DNA of 64,000 nucleotides from Artocarpus heterophyllus (lineage: Eukaryota > Streptophyta > Magnoliopsida > Rosales > Moraceae). The notes under the pieces are model-generated. The model saw only the letters and a list, made by a program, of their open reading frames with translations, was not told where the DNA came from and did not search any database. Of this stretch, positions 11,575-22,280 are shown piece by piece; position 1 is the stretch's first letter; each line of letters begins with the position of its first letter. The stretch is from NCBI GenBank assembly GCA_025403435.1, contig CM046339.1, positions 5,664,981 through 5,728,980 of the forward strand. The letters are read 5' to 3'. Position numbers and translations under genes: made by a program.

Positions 11575-13605
11575 TGTTAGACATGTATGCCCTAAGGAGT
11601 AAAAATGTAATAAGTTTTTGGAGACATTTTTATCAATAAAGAATTTATTCATTGTTTATATACCAAATCATGTCCTCTTTACGTTTATATTTGTTGAATG
11701 TATGTTAAGCAAATAATAGTTTGAGACTGTCAACCTAAATCTTGAAGAATTGGACATATGATGGACAGATTATGTGGAAGAGACGATTCTTAAGGTGACG
11801 GTCTAAATCATAAGATCCGCAATCGAGGGAATAAAGTTGGTGCTTTATTCATGGAAAGATTGTTATATTGTTTATATCCCCATTGGGAGATGGTTTGTCT
11901 TGACCATCAGAGGTGGACTCAGTGAATAGAAACATTGGCACGTTGTCATATGTGACGATGTGTTGGATCAGGACATAAAGTGAATTGATTTGGATTAATA
12001 ATTCTGTCTCGACAAATCGATTCACTTTAGACAATCATTTGTATTGTATCTTAATCCTGAGATGAATAGTGGGGCCGTTGTCTTGACTTGTGTCTTTTGA
12101 TATACCAAAGGGTGACACCCACATCTTAATAGTTGTATGCATGCCGGTAAGTTAGAGGCATGACTCTTGATAGCGTAGACTTGTTATTCATAGATATGGA
12201 ATCCATAGCTCCTCTTTAGGAGTAATGATATCCTTTTATATGTGTTATCCTGTAAATGAAAAACTGGAGCGCTCAACCATCGGATACATAGGTGTAACCG
12301 AATGGTATACTGTCTTTTGGATAGCAAGTTTTTTTATGGTGAGATAATGGAAGGTAAGATAAAAATAATTGGGAAGGTAAGACAGAACTTGTCCTTAAGC
12401 CGATTATGGATTATCATATGGGGATACGATACACTATGATATGTCATGGAGAGTTAGCTATACGGGCTTTGTAATTCTATGTAGTTCGAGAGTGCAGCTC
12501 CAAGCTTTTAGTAGAGTAGCATTGGAGTTGATAATTATGAAATGTATATCTAGGATATTAGGTTTTGTAATTATCGAGAGCTTGAACTATATAGGTCCAT
12601 TTGGTCCCCTTTGCTAGCTCACAACATCTTGTAACGACACGGTGTGCTTTTCCAATAATTGGTGACTTATGTCAGATTTATTAGATTGGTTAAAATTTGA
12701 AAGAATCAAATAATTCATGTCTGTTTATTGGTTCAATTAATTTTGTGATAAAATTAATTTAAGATAAACTTGTTGAATTATTGGGATTGGATAATTCTTG
12801 TCTGTTTATCGGTTGATTTAATTTTGGATAAATTAGATCAAGATAAACTTGTAGAATAATTGGGAATTCATTTATTTTCTTAGAGATTATCTAGATAAAG
12901 TTGTTTTGATCAGATAACTTCTCTATTGGGTTATTTGAATTAAAACTGAGACTTTATCCTATAAAATCTCGGTTGAAAAATAAAAGATTTGCTGAGATTT
13001 TAATCGGCAGTTCGGCCTACCAATCCATGTGTTTGGCCTATCGATGGGGCCTATTTGGCCTATCGATTAGGCTGTTTGGCATGCCGATGAGCGAAGGATA
13101 AGATTATGCATTTCCACGTGGATCTTATCAAATATTGATCCAAACTTGATTATGTTTTGAGTTTTTGAAACCTAATCTGATAATGACTGACCCTAGGCCC
13201 AACCTCTATATAAATGGAGTAAGTCTTAAGAGTTACTCAGATCAATTGAGAGATTAAGAGTGATACTTTGCTAGTGAGAATTTGAAAACTCCCTTAGAGC
13301 TTTTGTTCACAAATCACGAACACTTGCTTTGGGTTCTCTCGATTGGTTAGAAGGAGAGACACTTGGTGGAAGAGCTATATGTGTGAGCCCACATTCACTC
13401 CGGTCGTGGATAGAGAATAGCAAAGAAGACTAGTTGGTTAAGGCTCTTTTGGAATTTTACTTCTCTTCATGTTTTGCGAGGGTTCTTCGGCATACAAAAG
13501 TTAGTAAGATCTAATTAATTTATACATATAGCATGTCAAACTTGTGTTTTGGAAAATACTCTGATATAAATTTTTTAAAATTCCACTGCGTACTATTTTT
13601 CCAAC
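11575..13605 (+). repeat. 3' LTR of Copia B
   Basis: Starts TGTTAGACATGTATGCC after the polypurine tract AAGTGGGAGAT and ends TTTTTCCAAC; the terminal A is lost or changed to G at 13606. It is collinear with the Copia A LTR but carries many substitutions. It has its own TATA-like box at 13207-13214. Confidence 0.9.
13011..13087 (+). repeat. Decayed four-unit palindrome array in LTR of Copia B
   Basis: Units start at 13011, 13032, 13054 and 13075, the same 21, 22, 21 spacing as in Copia A. The core has drifted from TTCGGCCTGCCGA to TTTGGCCTATCGA in two units, mainly by C-to-T and G-to-A changes. Confidence 0.85.
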
Positions 13606-13606
13606 G

Positions 13607-14369
13607 CTCATAGTAGAAGCACTTAAGTTTCTTTAGGTTTCTCTTTTTCTTCTTCTTCTTCTTCTTGCCCTTTGTTGGCAAAATAGAAGACTTCCCATTC
13701 TTGGCTACTTTTTTCCATTCCCTGAGTTGGGATTAGAACCATATGCAATCGCTATGTTAGCCTCTCCAATGGTTAGGGCATCTTTGATCAGGTATTCTAG
13801 TCCTGTAACTACTTCATCAACTCAGTCAAGGTAATATCTTGCCTAGTGCTCAGGTTGTACGAGACTTTAAATTAGATAAACTTCTTGGAAAGAGTCTTAA
13901 AAATCGTAGTCATCTATGACTTAGCATCAATGTATTCTCCACGAGTTTAAGCCTTAGCGAGGTAACCCTTAACCAATATTATGTGCTGTTTCACAAATGT
14001 TCAGGTTTCTATCTGCAGTTAAGAAGCTTTGAAGAGGTCCTTATCGCTTCATTAAGGTTTGGCCTCAAACATGTCTTCAAGATTGTCCAAGATCTACTAA
14101 GCAGTTTCATGATCTTTATGTCAGGCATAGAGCACATTGTTCATGTTAGTCATAATATAGCAGTAAGCTTGATCGTTAACATCCTTTCAACAATCAAATG
14201 CTTGGATTTGCTCATTAGTGGACTCGTTGGAGGCATGAAAATACAAAAGGTAGTTAGGATGAATTTTAGTTTCTCAAAGAATAGGACAATGTTCTTTCTT
14301 TTCGATCGTTATAGTTCTTGCCATTAAGTGTGTTTCATCAAGTATCAATGATAACGCATTTTTAGACAT
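13607..14369 (-). pseudogene. Copia D gag fragment
   Basis: Minus-strand sequence from the ATG at 14369 (MSKNALSLILDE) matches the gag N-terminus of A and C, then frameshifts and stops. It reaches the lysine-rich region and the first residues of the zinc knuckle (KCF), where it is cut by the LTR end of Copia B. Nothing downstream of the knuckle is present. Confidence 0.85.
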
Positions 14370-15170
14370 TTTGATTCTACAATAAAGATTCATATACCAA
14401 ATATAAGCAAACATGCAATAATAATTTAGTAAGATAACATAAATATAAAAGCAATCAAATATGTGTTTATGTATCAAAAGCTTGAGAAAAAAAAAATCAA
14501 AACCTTACAACAATAACTTAGAATTCAACAAGCCATCTAAAGGAGACTTGCCAAATTCAATTAGAAACACGGATCTTACCAAAAGTATATACCATCTATG
14601 ACTCGTATTGGTCTAGAATATATTAATAATTATTTTGCTAGGCCACGTTGGGGTGAACAACTATAGAAAATGCTCAAATAAATTATTCTCTAGGAAATCC
14701 TACCTGGTATATGGTGTATCCTTTCCTAGGGGTTAGGACCATCATGTGCTACCCATGGACTAACGATGAAGGCTTGAGGCCCTCTGTTTGAAAACCTTCT
14801 CCTACACAATATTTTAATGAATGGCGCTCTCTATTCTACATGACACGTTATCAACAGAAATGGCAAAATATATTATAAAGCAAATAAGCAATGTAATATG
14901 TAAAGCTATAAGTAATATAATAATTAATCATAATATTATGGTTCCATCTTAGAAAAAGAAAAATAAAGATTACAAAACTAAATCGAAATATATATTGATT
15001 CTTCATCTTCTATCTTCATGCCATATTCTTATTCAAGTGGTGTTTGTCTTCAATTTTAATATTATATAATTTGAAATTTATTTTCTAGTTATCATAAAAT
15101 TTTCTTGTTTTCTTGGAATTGTCTCAAAAAATAAAACAAAAATAGTGCAAAAATTGCTTCATAAATCGCA

Positions 15171-15271
15171 TGGCTGATCGGGTAACAAAAAGGCCAGTCG
15201 ACTTGTTTGTCTAACAGAGACACAGATTCCTTTATGTCCTGTTGACTAGATCACAAAGGGCTAGTCAACCA
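15171..15271 (-). repeat. Alternative dyad array in leader of Copia D
   Basis: Four short dyads are centred near 15176 (GATC), 15199 (GTCGAC), 15243 (GTTGAC) and 15266 (GTCAAC), at intervals of about 23, 44 and 23 bp. If the middle gap holds one lost unit, the period is about 22 bp, matching the arrays of A and C although the motif is different. Confidence 0.55.
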
Positions 15272-15798
15272 ATCTATTATAGAATGAAACCAGAATTGTT
15301 TTTTTTTTCTAAATCATTTTTCAGTTTTAATTTTATTACAATTCCAAAAACTCAGAAAAAAATTTATGAATGCAGAAAATATCTTAAACCGTAATTATCT
15401 CTGTCTTCAAGATCTTGTCTTTAATTAAAATAAAAATTTTTCTAAAAATTTACAACCAAAACCTATACCGTTTCTAATTTACAAAATTTCTACAAAATAA
15501 AAATTAAAAAAATTTAGATGGTGATGATAGATTGCCTTCTAATTATATGAAAAACTTAGATACACGTTCTAACCTTTAAGAAACTATAACTAGCAGAGTT
15601 AATTAATTTAAAATAATGATTAAATAAAGATTTAATTTACAATTAATAATTAATACCATTCACCATATACTCTCATGACAACATAACAATATATTGAAAC
15701 TCTAGAATGTTGTCTAAAAAATTCAATTCAAGCATGGTAGAGATATCAAGATCACATAATTTATATATATAGTATGATTACAAACTTCGAAAACTATG

Positions 15799-15812
15799 GC
15801 CTGAATATCAAT
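15799..15812 (-). other. Degenerate primer binding site of Copia D
   Basis: Read on the minus strand, the LTR end CAACA is followed at once by ATTGATATTCAGGC, a diverged form of ATTGGTATCAGAGC (initiator tRNA-Met site). This shows that in this family the primer site normally abuts the LTR. Confidence 0.75.
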
Positions 15813-16865
15813 TGTTGGAAAACAAGTACAAAATGGAACTTTAAAAATTAATAATAAAAGTTTTTTTCCATTAAACAATTTAAACATGATATGTATAATA
15901 AATTATTTAAAGATCTTCGTGCCTTAGAAAATCAAAAATTGCACTTTTGATAGAAAATTGTTTGATAGAATTGCTATTAAAGAGAGTATCTAAAAGTGCC
16001 TTCACTGACTGATCTTCTTTGCTATTCTCTTTTCCGCAAATGAAATGCAAGTGGGCACACATCGTTCAATTTTCCTTTAGATAACATCTCCTTTCCAACC
16101 ACAAGAGAAAACCAAGAGTTATTGTTCTTGATGTTAAACAATAACCCTATGGAAGCTTAGAGTTTATCCCACAACAATACTATCTCTAAATTTCTCAAGT
16201 GATCTAATTGATAATAGAAACATGTTTCCTATTTATAGTGGTTGGTAGGGCACTCATTCTAATAAAATTAGGCTTCAAAACAAGTCATTGGATTAAAGTC
16301 TTGTAGCAAAATGCGTAAGACAGTTTGTTAACCTTGTAGGGCCAATTGACCCAACCTTATATATGCCGGTCAACCAGTTGGTCGGGGCTGACCTAGTGTT
16401 AGTTCTAGAACAACTTTAGTTTGACCCAATTGGATGATTGTCTATTTTACTTGACCTGAGAATCTTTTATGGAGCCTCAATTTTAATTCAAATAACCCAA
16501 TGTAGAAGTTATCTAATTAAAATAATCATAAGTCGATAATCCCATATCAAATTAAATACGTACAAATAATTCAACATATTTATCTCAAATTAATTCACGA
16601 AAATAATTCAATCAATAAACTAACATTAATTATTTATAAAAATCTAATCATTCCATCATAGAATTAACATAAGTTATCAATTTTTAGGAAAAACATGTTG
16701 CATTATTACAGAAAAATATATGAGCTAGTAAAAGGGATCCGATGGGCATATATAGATTAAGCTCCCATAATTATAAAATGACACGTCCTTAACATTCTCA
16801 TTTTATAACTATCAATTCTAAAGCTATTTCACTAAAAGATTAGAGCTGCACTCTCGAACTATATG
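15813..16865 (-). repeat. 5' LTR of Copia D, left segment (U3 end to U5)
   Basis: Minus-strand LTR from the CACTA-1 insertion point to its 3' terminus (TTTTCCAACA at 15813). It includes the promoter region and, at 16327-16392, a dyad repeat in place of the CGGC..GCCG array. The rest of this LTR lies at 40219-41131. Confidence 0.85.
16327..16392 (-). repeat. Alternative dyad array in U3 of Copia D
   Basis: Units GTTAAC, ATTGAC, GGTCAACC and GCTGAC are centred near 16330, 16348, 16372 and 16390. Counting from the LTR start and removing CACTA-1, they fall about 1.4 kb into the LTR, the same place as the four-unit array of Copia A (about 1.44 kb). Motif as in the D leader, not as in A. Confidence 0.5.
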
Positions 16866-16879
16866 CACTACAAACATGG

Positions 16880-17330
16880 CCTTCCATGACGGTTGAAAAC
16901 AGTCATGAAAAACATTCACGACAATTAAAAAACTATTGTGAAAACCTCTGTCGTGGTACCAAATTAAGTTTTCACGATGGTTTTTTTACTGTTATAGAAC
17001 ATCCATTTAGGTGCCAATCTGGAACATTTGGGGCCCTTATCATGACATTTTTCTTAGAAAATCATCATGGAAATAAATCAATAAATCCTTACATGACAGT
17101 TTTATAAAAAAACCGTCGTGGAAATAAAGCCTTACATGACGGTTTTCTAAAAAAAAAAAAAAACCACCATGGAAGGTCAACATCACACAACAGTTTTTCT
17201 TAAAAACCGTCGTAAAAAATAACATCTCTGAACCTCACATGACAGTTTTTCATAGAAACTGTCATGTAAGGATGTGTTTCCACGATGGTTTCTAACAAAA
17301 ACCGTCATGAAAAATTGGTCATGGACAAAA
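16880..17330. repeat. Left subterminal repeats of CACTA-1
   Basis: Many direct and inverted copies of a 10-13-bp motif, CATGACGGTTTT / AAAACCGTCGTGGAAA, typical of the subterminal transposase-binding region of CACTA elements. Small open frames here on both strands are by-products of this repetition. Confidence 0.85.
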
Positions 17331-17340
17331 AAATACATTG

Positions 17341-18400
17341 AATTTTTGATTTCCTATGGGATGGCTAGTCCCGTGTGTTATCCATTACAAAAAGGCCCTG
17401 ATTGCCCCAAAAAAAATATATGTATATTAAAATTATAGTCTTTACAAAATCATTTACATTTCACTATTTAATGTAATTATTTATCTACTACTCTAGCTGT
17501 ATATGACATACCTATTTATAAATTGTACCCACTCAACTCTAACTTCATTTATATCTGTATGTATATAAAATTTCTTTTTTGATAGGGCTTGTATATCATT
17601 ATTAATTATATCTCGCATGTAACGTAGAATAAAAAAAACCACATTCTATGTTTCCTCGTTGTCTTGGACATTTATGGTTAGAATATAGTATTCCATTCAC
17701 CCGCTTTGTTACACCACTTTCCCTTTGAAGTTTTCAATCTTAAGTGCCCTAACAATGTATTATGATTAAAATGAATTAATAAACATAATTATGTAAAACT
17801 TAACATAGTCAATTTTATAAGAAAAATTGATATTTACAATCTTGTAAGTGATACGAAATCATCACTTGGTGGGTGTTTGAGAGGAACAAACCAAAATATT
17901 TGATCATCTCATGGTGAAACAAGTGCCAACATCCAATGTTCACCAATATTATATGGCATAAAGAATAATTTCCCCCTCGATGCTTTAGCTAATAAGTGGA
18001 GAAGTGATGTGACACGCTCTCTAACATCACTTTGTGGGTCTCTTGCAACACTTGAAACAAGGACCGAATATATGAAGCTGAAATTGTGTACCTTACGTTA
18101 ACGTTCACAATATTTTGTCAAAAAACTAGAATGAAAATAACGCATAACTTATTTAAACGCACCTTACAACTCTACATAGATTTTTTTTAAAAAAGTAAGA
18201 ATTAAGGATAGAGATATTACTTGAGGTATATTGTTATATAGTTCACCCTGATTTTATCAATGGTGATGAAATAGTAAATGTCTTCATACCCCACTAGATA
18301 GGCATTTCATTGCCAGTGATTTTTTCGGTATCAGGCACTAAACCATTAACCCATCATGCATGAAAGCATGTGTGTACAAAGCTAACTACACGAATTCTTG
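17341..18400. other. CACTA-1 interior, no recognised coding sequence
   Basis: AT-rich sequence between the left subterminal repeats and the TNP1-like gene. The block at 17355-17400 (GGGATGGCTAG) resembles 21418-21455. I recognise nothing else. Confidence 0.5.
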
Positions 18401-18625
18401 AGGTACTAAAGAGATATTAAATGAAGGTAGAGGCTCATTCACAACGGGTTGTTTCCCAACCGCTTGTTCTTGTTCTACCTCAGCTTGTGGCTGTATTGCT
18501 TTTCTAGCACTTTTCTTTTTTTGGCGTTTCTTTCCCTTAACATGTTGAGGAATGTGGCTAGGTGGTTAACTTGTCTTTGTAGTTACAACGACCTCAATTA
18601 ACCTTTTTGGCCATGCAACAAAGCT

Positions 18626-19510
18626 TCAAGTGGCTTCACCCACAATTGTCGCTTCAATTATCAGAACATACAATTCATTCATTCTAACTCTAATGGTAAT
18701 GATGTTAACGTGCATGTTTTCATCCTCTAAAGGTCTTCCATGGACTGTATCAGTTGGAAGACTCTCCATCCATGCCTTCTTAAGCGCAACAAGTGTACAC
18801 CCACCATTAATTCGATCGTTAACAGAGAGCCTACATTCTTGATATTGTTCGTGCTCTTGATGATGAGGTGATAATTGGACTTTTGGAGCTTGTGGGGTTT
18901 TTGCTTCATTGAAGGGAGGGTTGCAACTAGCCTTGAAGCTGTTGCGTTGTGAAATGCTCTCATCCATCAATTTGGCACCTCTTTGAGAAATAAATTCAAT
19001 CACAAGATCTTGCAGTTTTGTAATTTCTTGCTGCATCTTCGACATTTGAGAATCGAATTTTGAAGTTGGTTAGAAGTCAAAGTATTGAGACTGCTTGACA
19101 TATTTAGATTGACTGCAAACACATTTGAATGTTCTGATTTCCCTAGTGCCCTCGTTAGTATGCGTTCGTTACCAACAGACTCAAAGGTCCTTTAACTTTA
19201 TTGCATCATGTACTTATCTTGTAAAACAACAACAAACTAAGTTGTTCTTAATATTCTTCAAAAGTTATAAAATTACAAATTAAGAATTTGAGTTCAAGAA
19301 ACTTACAATCAGGTTCCAAATTTTTGCATAATTTGGATTTTTAAATTGTCCATCAAGATCTTGATGCGATTTTACCCACAACTCCTCTCGTGATGGTAGC
19401 ACTTCCATCTTAACTAAATGTATTTTGCTATGTTAGTAACATATTAATGATAGAATAATTTATATATGTAATATGGGTAAGATAATAACGTACCAATGAT
19501 TGATCAAGCA
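18626..19510 (-). pseudogene. TNP1-like / Ptta-En/Spm transposase-associated gene, fragment
   Basis: A minus-strand frame of 139 residues (19045-18626) starts with a probable coiled coil (MSKMQQEITKLQDLV). It then has the spacing of the C-terminal domain common in plant CACTA second genes (C-L-V, VHGRPL, repeated V and L). An upstream exon at about 19418-19306 (PSREELWVKSHQDLDG) resembles the Transposase_24 signature and ends in a good donor, GTAAGT. Another readable block lies near 19510. A GC-rich exon candidate at about 21110-20920 ends in TG|GTAAGT-like sequence and may be the 5' exon. Exon joins are not resolved and there are stops, so I treat it as a remnant. Its likely ancestral role is binding the subterminal repeats. 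Confidence 0.55.
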
Positions 19511-21160
19511 CTCTATATCTATCTTGGGAAACCATAAAGCCATATTCATTTTTTGCTCTTATTTTTCTTGCATGTATTGCTGATAGTAGTTGGAATTTGA
19601 CGGAATACCAATACTTAACAAAAGCTTATAAATTGTCATCGTTTATAGAGGGGTAGTAGTGTACTACCGTAGAAGGGCAATTAAATTCATTTTCATCTTG
19701 CCCCAGAATGGAAAGGTTGGACTTTACAAAAGTGACGTAATGGTCTGATCTAAGCTCCTATGCTAATTTAACACCAATCTTCAAATCTTTTTTTCTATAT
19801 CACCGCTCAACTGTGAAAGATTTGGAAATCTCTCTCTAAACAACATCTCTTACTTGGTCCAAATCTATAGTTCTCTAATCTTTAGTTCATATTGGAATGT
19901 GTTATCGACTTAAGACTCCAATCCAACTGCTTAATTCACTTCCAAGTGTGCCTTCTAATTGGCCTTTGCATCAAACATCACTTCTATTCTTAAATCTCTC
20001 TTTTCATCCAATGAACTTTTTTTTATCAAAATAGCTCTCCACTCAAAATCTACTTTGAGATCAAATTTAACACGTCTTCGAGCCTTGCTAACTTGTTTTC
20101 CCTTGCTACATTGAGAGGAAGATGGTGTTCACTCTTCATACTCTTTATTATAGTGGTTATTATCCCTCTCTTGAGACACTTTTACCTAATCTAAACCAAA
20201 TCTTCATTGAAAAGCAAACACATACATTGGCATAAATCAATCAACCAAATGAACATTTATCTATACTTCAAAACTCAAATCAGCAAAAATATTCAAGAAC
20301 CAAAGACATTAATTTCAAGTTAAGGTTCAACAAAATGAATATTTTAATGCTAGTTTGCAAGGTAAGCACAAATATGTTGAATATGTTAAAATAAAAATTT
20401 GTAAAAGCACCATCAAAGGATTGAAATACACATCCCATATCCGATGAAAACACTAGAATGCAAAGTTTTTTTTTGCATTTGGATTAACTAAACATGTGTA
20501 TAATGAAACGGGAGAGGTCAACTCCAAGGATTAATTAATAATGTCTTAATAAGTGTACAAAGCCAATACTGGTTTAAGTCCTATAGGAAGTTCATCATGA
20601 GTTCGTGAAAATATCCATTTCTTATTAGCTAAATCAAGATAATTTCTTAATTTTTTAGCACAACATTAAACATGGGATTTGAAATCATTGTATTGTTGTT
20701 TGCGCTACTGATTCTATATGTTGTTCTAAGAGTTGCATGCGTTATTTAGTGGAGACCAAAGTACTTACAGAAGTTTTTAAGGCAACATTGAAATCCAAAG
20801 TTTTTTTGGATGTCATAGCAAATTGTTAATCTTTGAGCTCAATTTGTGACCTCTTTTTCGCAACTAATGGCTTGAAAAAAAACAAAAAAAAAAAGAAAAA
20901 AGAAAAAGAAAATAGACTTACAGAACGATGCCGATGGCAAGAAATGGCGTCAGCAATGGCAGCGGCGACGGCAACGACAACGATGGTGGTGGCGACGGTG
21001 TAGCTTGGGGTCGGGTCAAGGGCAATGGCAACAATGGTCTTAAGGGCGAAAGAGTATGAGAGAAAGGGTTAAAGTTTGAGCGCAGAAGAGAGAAAAGTGA
21101 AATTTTGAAATATAAGCCCTAAGTTGAGGGCATGGTTTGGAGTGGGGGCTAAAACTACAC
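19511..21160 (-). other. Probable intron/exon region upstream of the TNP1-like fragment
   Basis: Mostly AT-rich with scattered short coding-like blocks on the minus strand (about 19700-20010). A GCC/GAC trinucleotide-rich patch at about 20930-21010 looks like a first exon with CT-rich 5' UTR. I cannot assemble a continuous gene. Confidence 0.4.
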
Positions 21161-21169
21161 CGTTTAGCC

Positions 21170-21455
21170 CCTACGTTATGCGATAGTGTTTTAGAAAAAC
21201 TGTCGTGTAATATCAAGCTACCACGACGGTTTTTTCAAGCTTTAACATTCTACGATGGTTTTTTATGAAAACGATTGTGTAATGTTCAACTTTCACAATG
21301 GTTTTTTTTTCTTAAAATGCTGGTGTAAAGTTTGAATGCACAATGATTTTTCATAAAATCTGTCGCAAAAAAATTGGTCTAAAACTACAATTTGTTAGAG
21401 CTTTTTCTCTTCTATGTAGGGTAGCTAGCCCATGTGCTATGCATCCAATGGCCTG
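21170..21455. repeat. Second, internal copy of the CACTA-1 subterminal block
   Basis: Repeats of the ACTGTCGTG / CACGACGGTTTT kind, followed by AAATTGGTCTAAAAC and GGGTAGCTAGCCC, parallel the order at 17290-17400 (AAATTGGTCATGG, then GGGATGGCTAGTCCC) in the same orientation. The TNP1-like gene lies between the two direct copies. Confidence 0.7.
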
Positions 21456-21599
21456 GAGTTTTTACTTTTTGCTATTTTTATCACAAAAATAACTATATAT
21501 AAATATATCCCTTAGTTTAAAAAAGAAGAAAAAACAAAATAAAAAGACTACACTGAAATATATTGACATAAATTTGTTTACAAATGCTCATTTTTTTCT

Positions 21600-22018
21600 C
21601 TTTTTTTCTTTGGTCCCTCAATACATATCCATTCCACATCTTTACGAAGCAAGTGGGAAACATCATAGTCAAAATCATCAATCACTTCAACCGGTGGCAA
21701 TCCCTTTGTGAATGAAGGGATGTCCATGCAATGCTAGGCAACTTTTTCACCGTTAATAACTACTCTTGGCTTCATCAGGACCACTAGGGACAATTCCAAA
21801 TCTTCGAGATGCATAAAAAATTTAGATGGCTTGCGATGCCATAATGAATGTATTATTTTTATATCTCAATCTTCTAAAGTCAACCACCATGATGCCATTA
21901 TTATCAGTCTTAACATAGTTATTGTCAGCTCACTTGTACTTAAAAAGTGTTATGCGTAATCCCCCACAATCAACTTCCTAAATATCTTTAATGAAACCAA
22001 AGTAGTTCATGGTCCCAA
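21600..22018 (-). pseudogene. C-terminal part of TNP2 transposase gene (DUF4216), CACTA-1
   Basis: Minus-strand translation from 22018 gives MNYFGFIKDI, then a typical DUF4216 run (NNGIMVVDFRRL, IMASQA, IFYA) with several stops. It ends with an acidic tail (DDFDYDVSHLL). It is the direct continuation of the TNP2 sequence that stops at 36691 (NNLVYG): the two halves join in the middle of the conserved VYG..YG motif, so one gene was split by the solo LTR at 22019-36690. Confidence 0.8.
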
Positions 22019-22280
22019 TGTAATGTCTGAAAATTAAGTAAATGTGTTTAGTGTATAAATCGATGAATTAGTGTGCCTAATTTCAATTTAAGCTTAATTT
22101 AATCAATTTGTAACATTTTCTTAATTAAATTGCATCTTAAATAATTTATTAATTTATTCGAGGATTAGCATTTGTTAATTTTTAAAACAATTTTGGTATT
22201 TTTATTTTTACTTTATTTTTAATCCCTAAAATCATATTTTTGTTGAAAACAAAGTGCCAAATCCCCAACAAGTCCCCTTT

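Larger units (their letters stand above)
7484..13605 (+). mobile_element. Ty1/copia retrotransposon B, degenerate, 5' part beyond the window
   Basis: Begins within gag immediately after Copia A and runs through a decayed pol, the polypurine tract and a 2031-bp 3' LTR. It is the same family as A and C but clearly older, with many nonsense codons and small indels. Its 5' LTR, leader and gag start must lie to the left of the window, beyond the 5' end of A, because A is inserted into it. Its 3' LTR abuts inverted gag of Copia D at 13606, so B is itself inserted in D. Confidence 0.9.
14370..15812 (-). other. Leader of Copia D
   Basis: Inverted counterpart of the Copia A/C leader, with many indels. 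Recognisable blocks are the CCTAGG-rich segment (about 14560-14850) and the ATTAATTAATACC block near 15640. Where A and C have the CGGC..GCCG array, D has a different dyad repeat (15171-15271). Confidence 0.8.

Noticed and set aside
16866..17340. Independent MITE with TIR made of CCGTCGTGAAA repeats
   Set aside because: The ATG target duplication and Copia D LTR continuity pair this end with 40215, so it is one terminus of CACTA-1.
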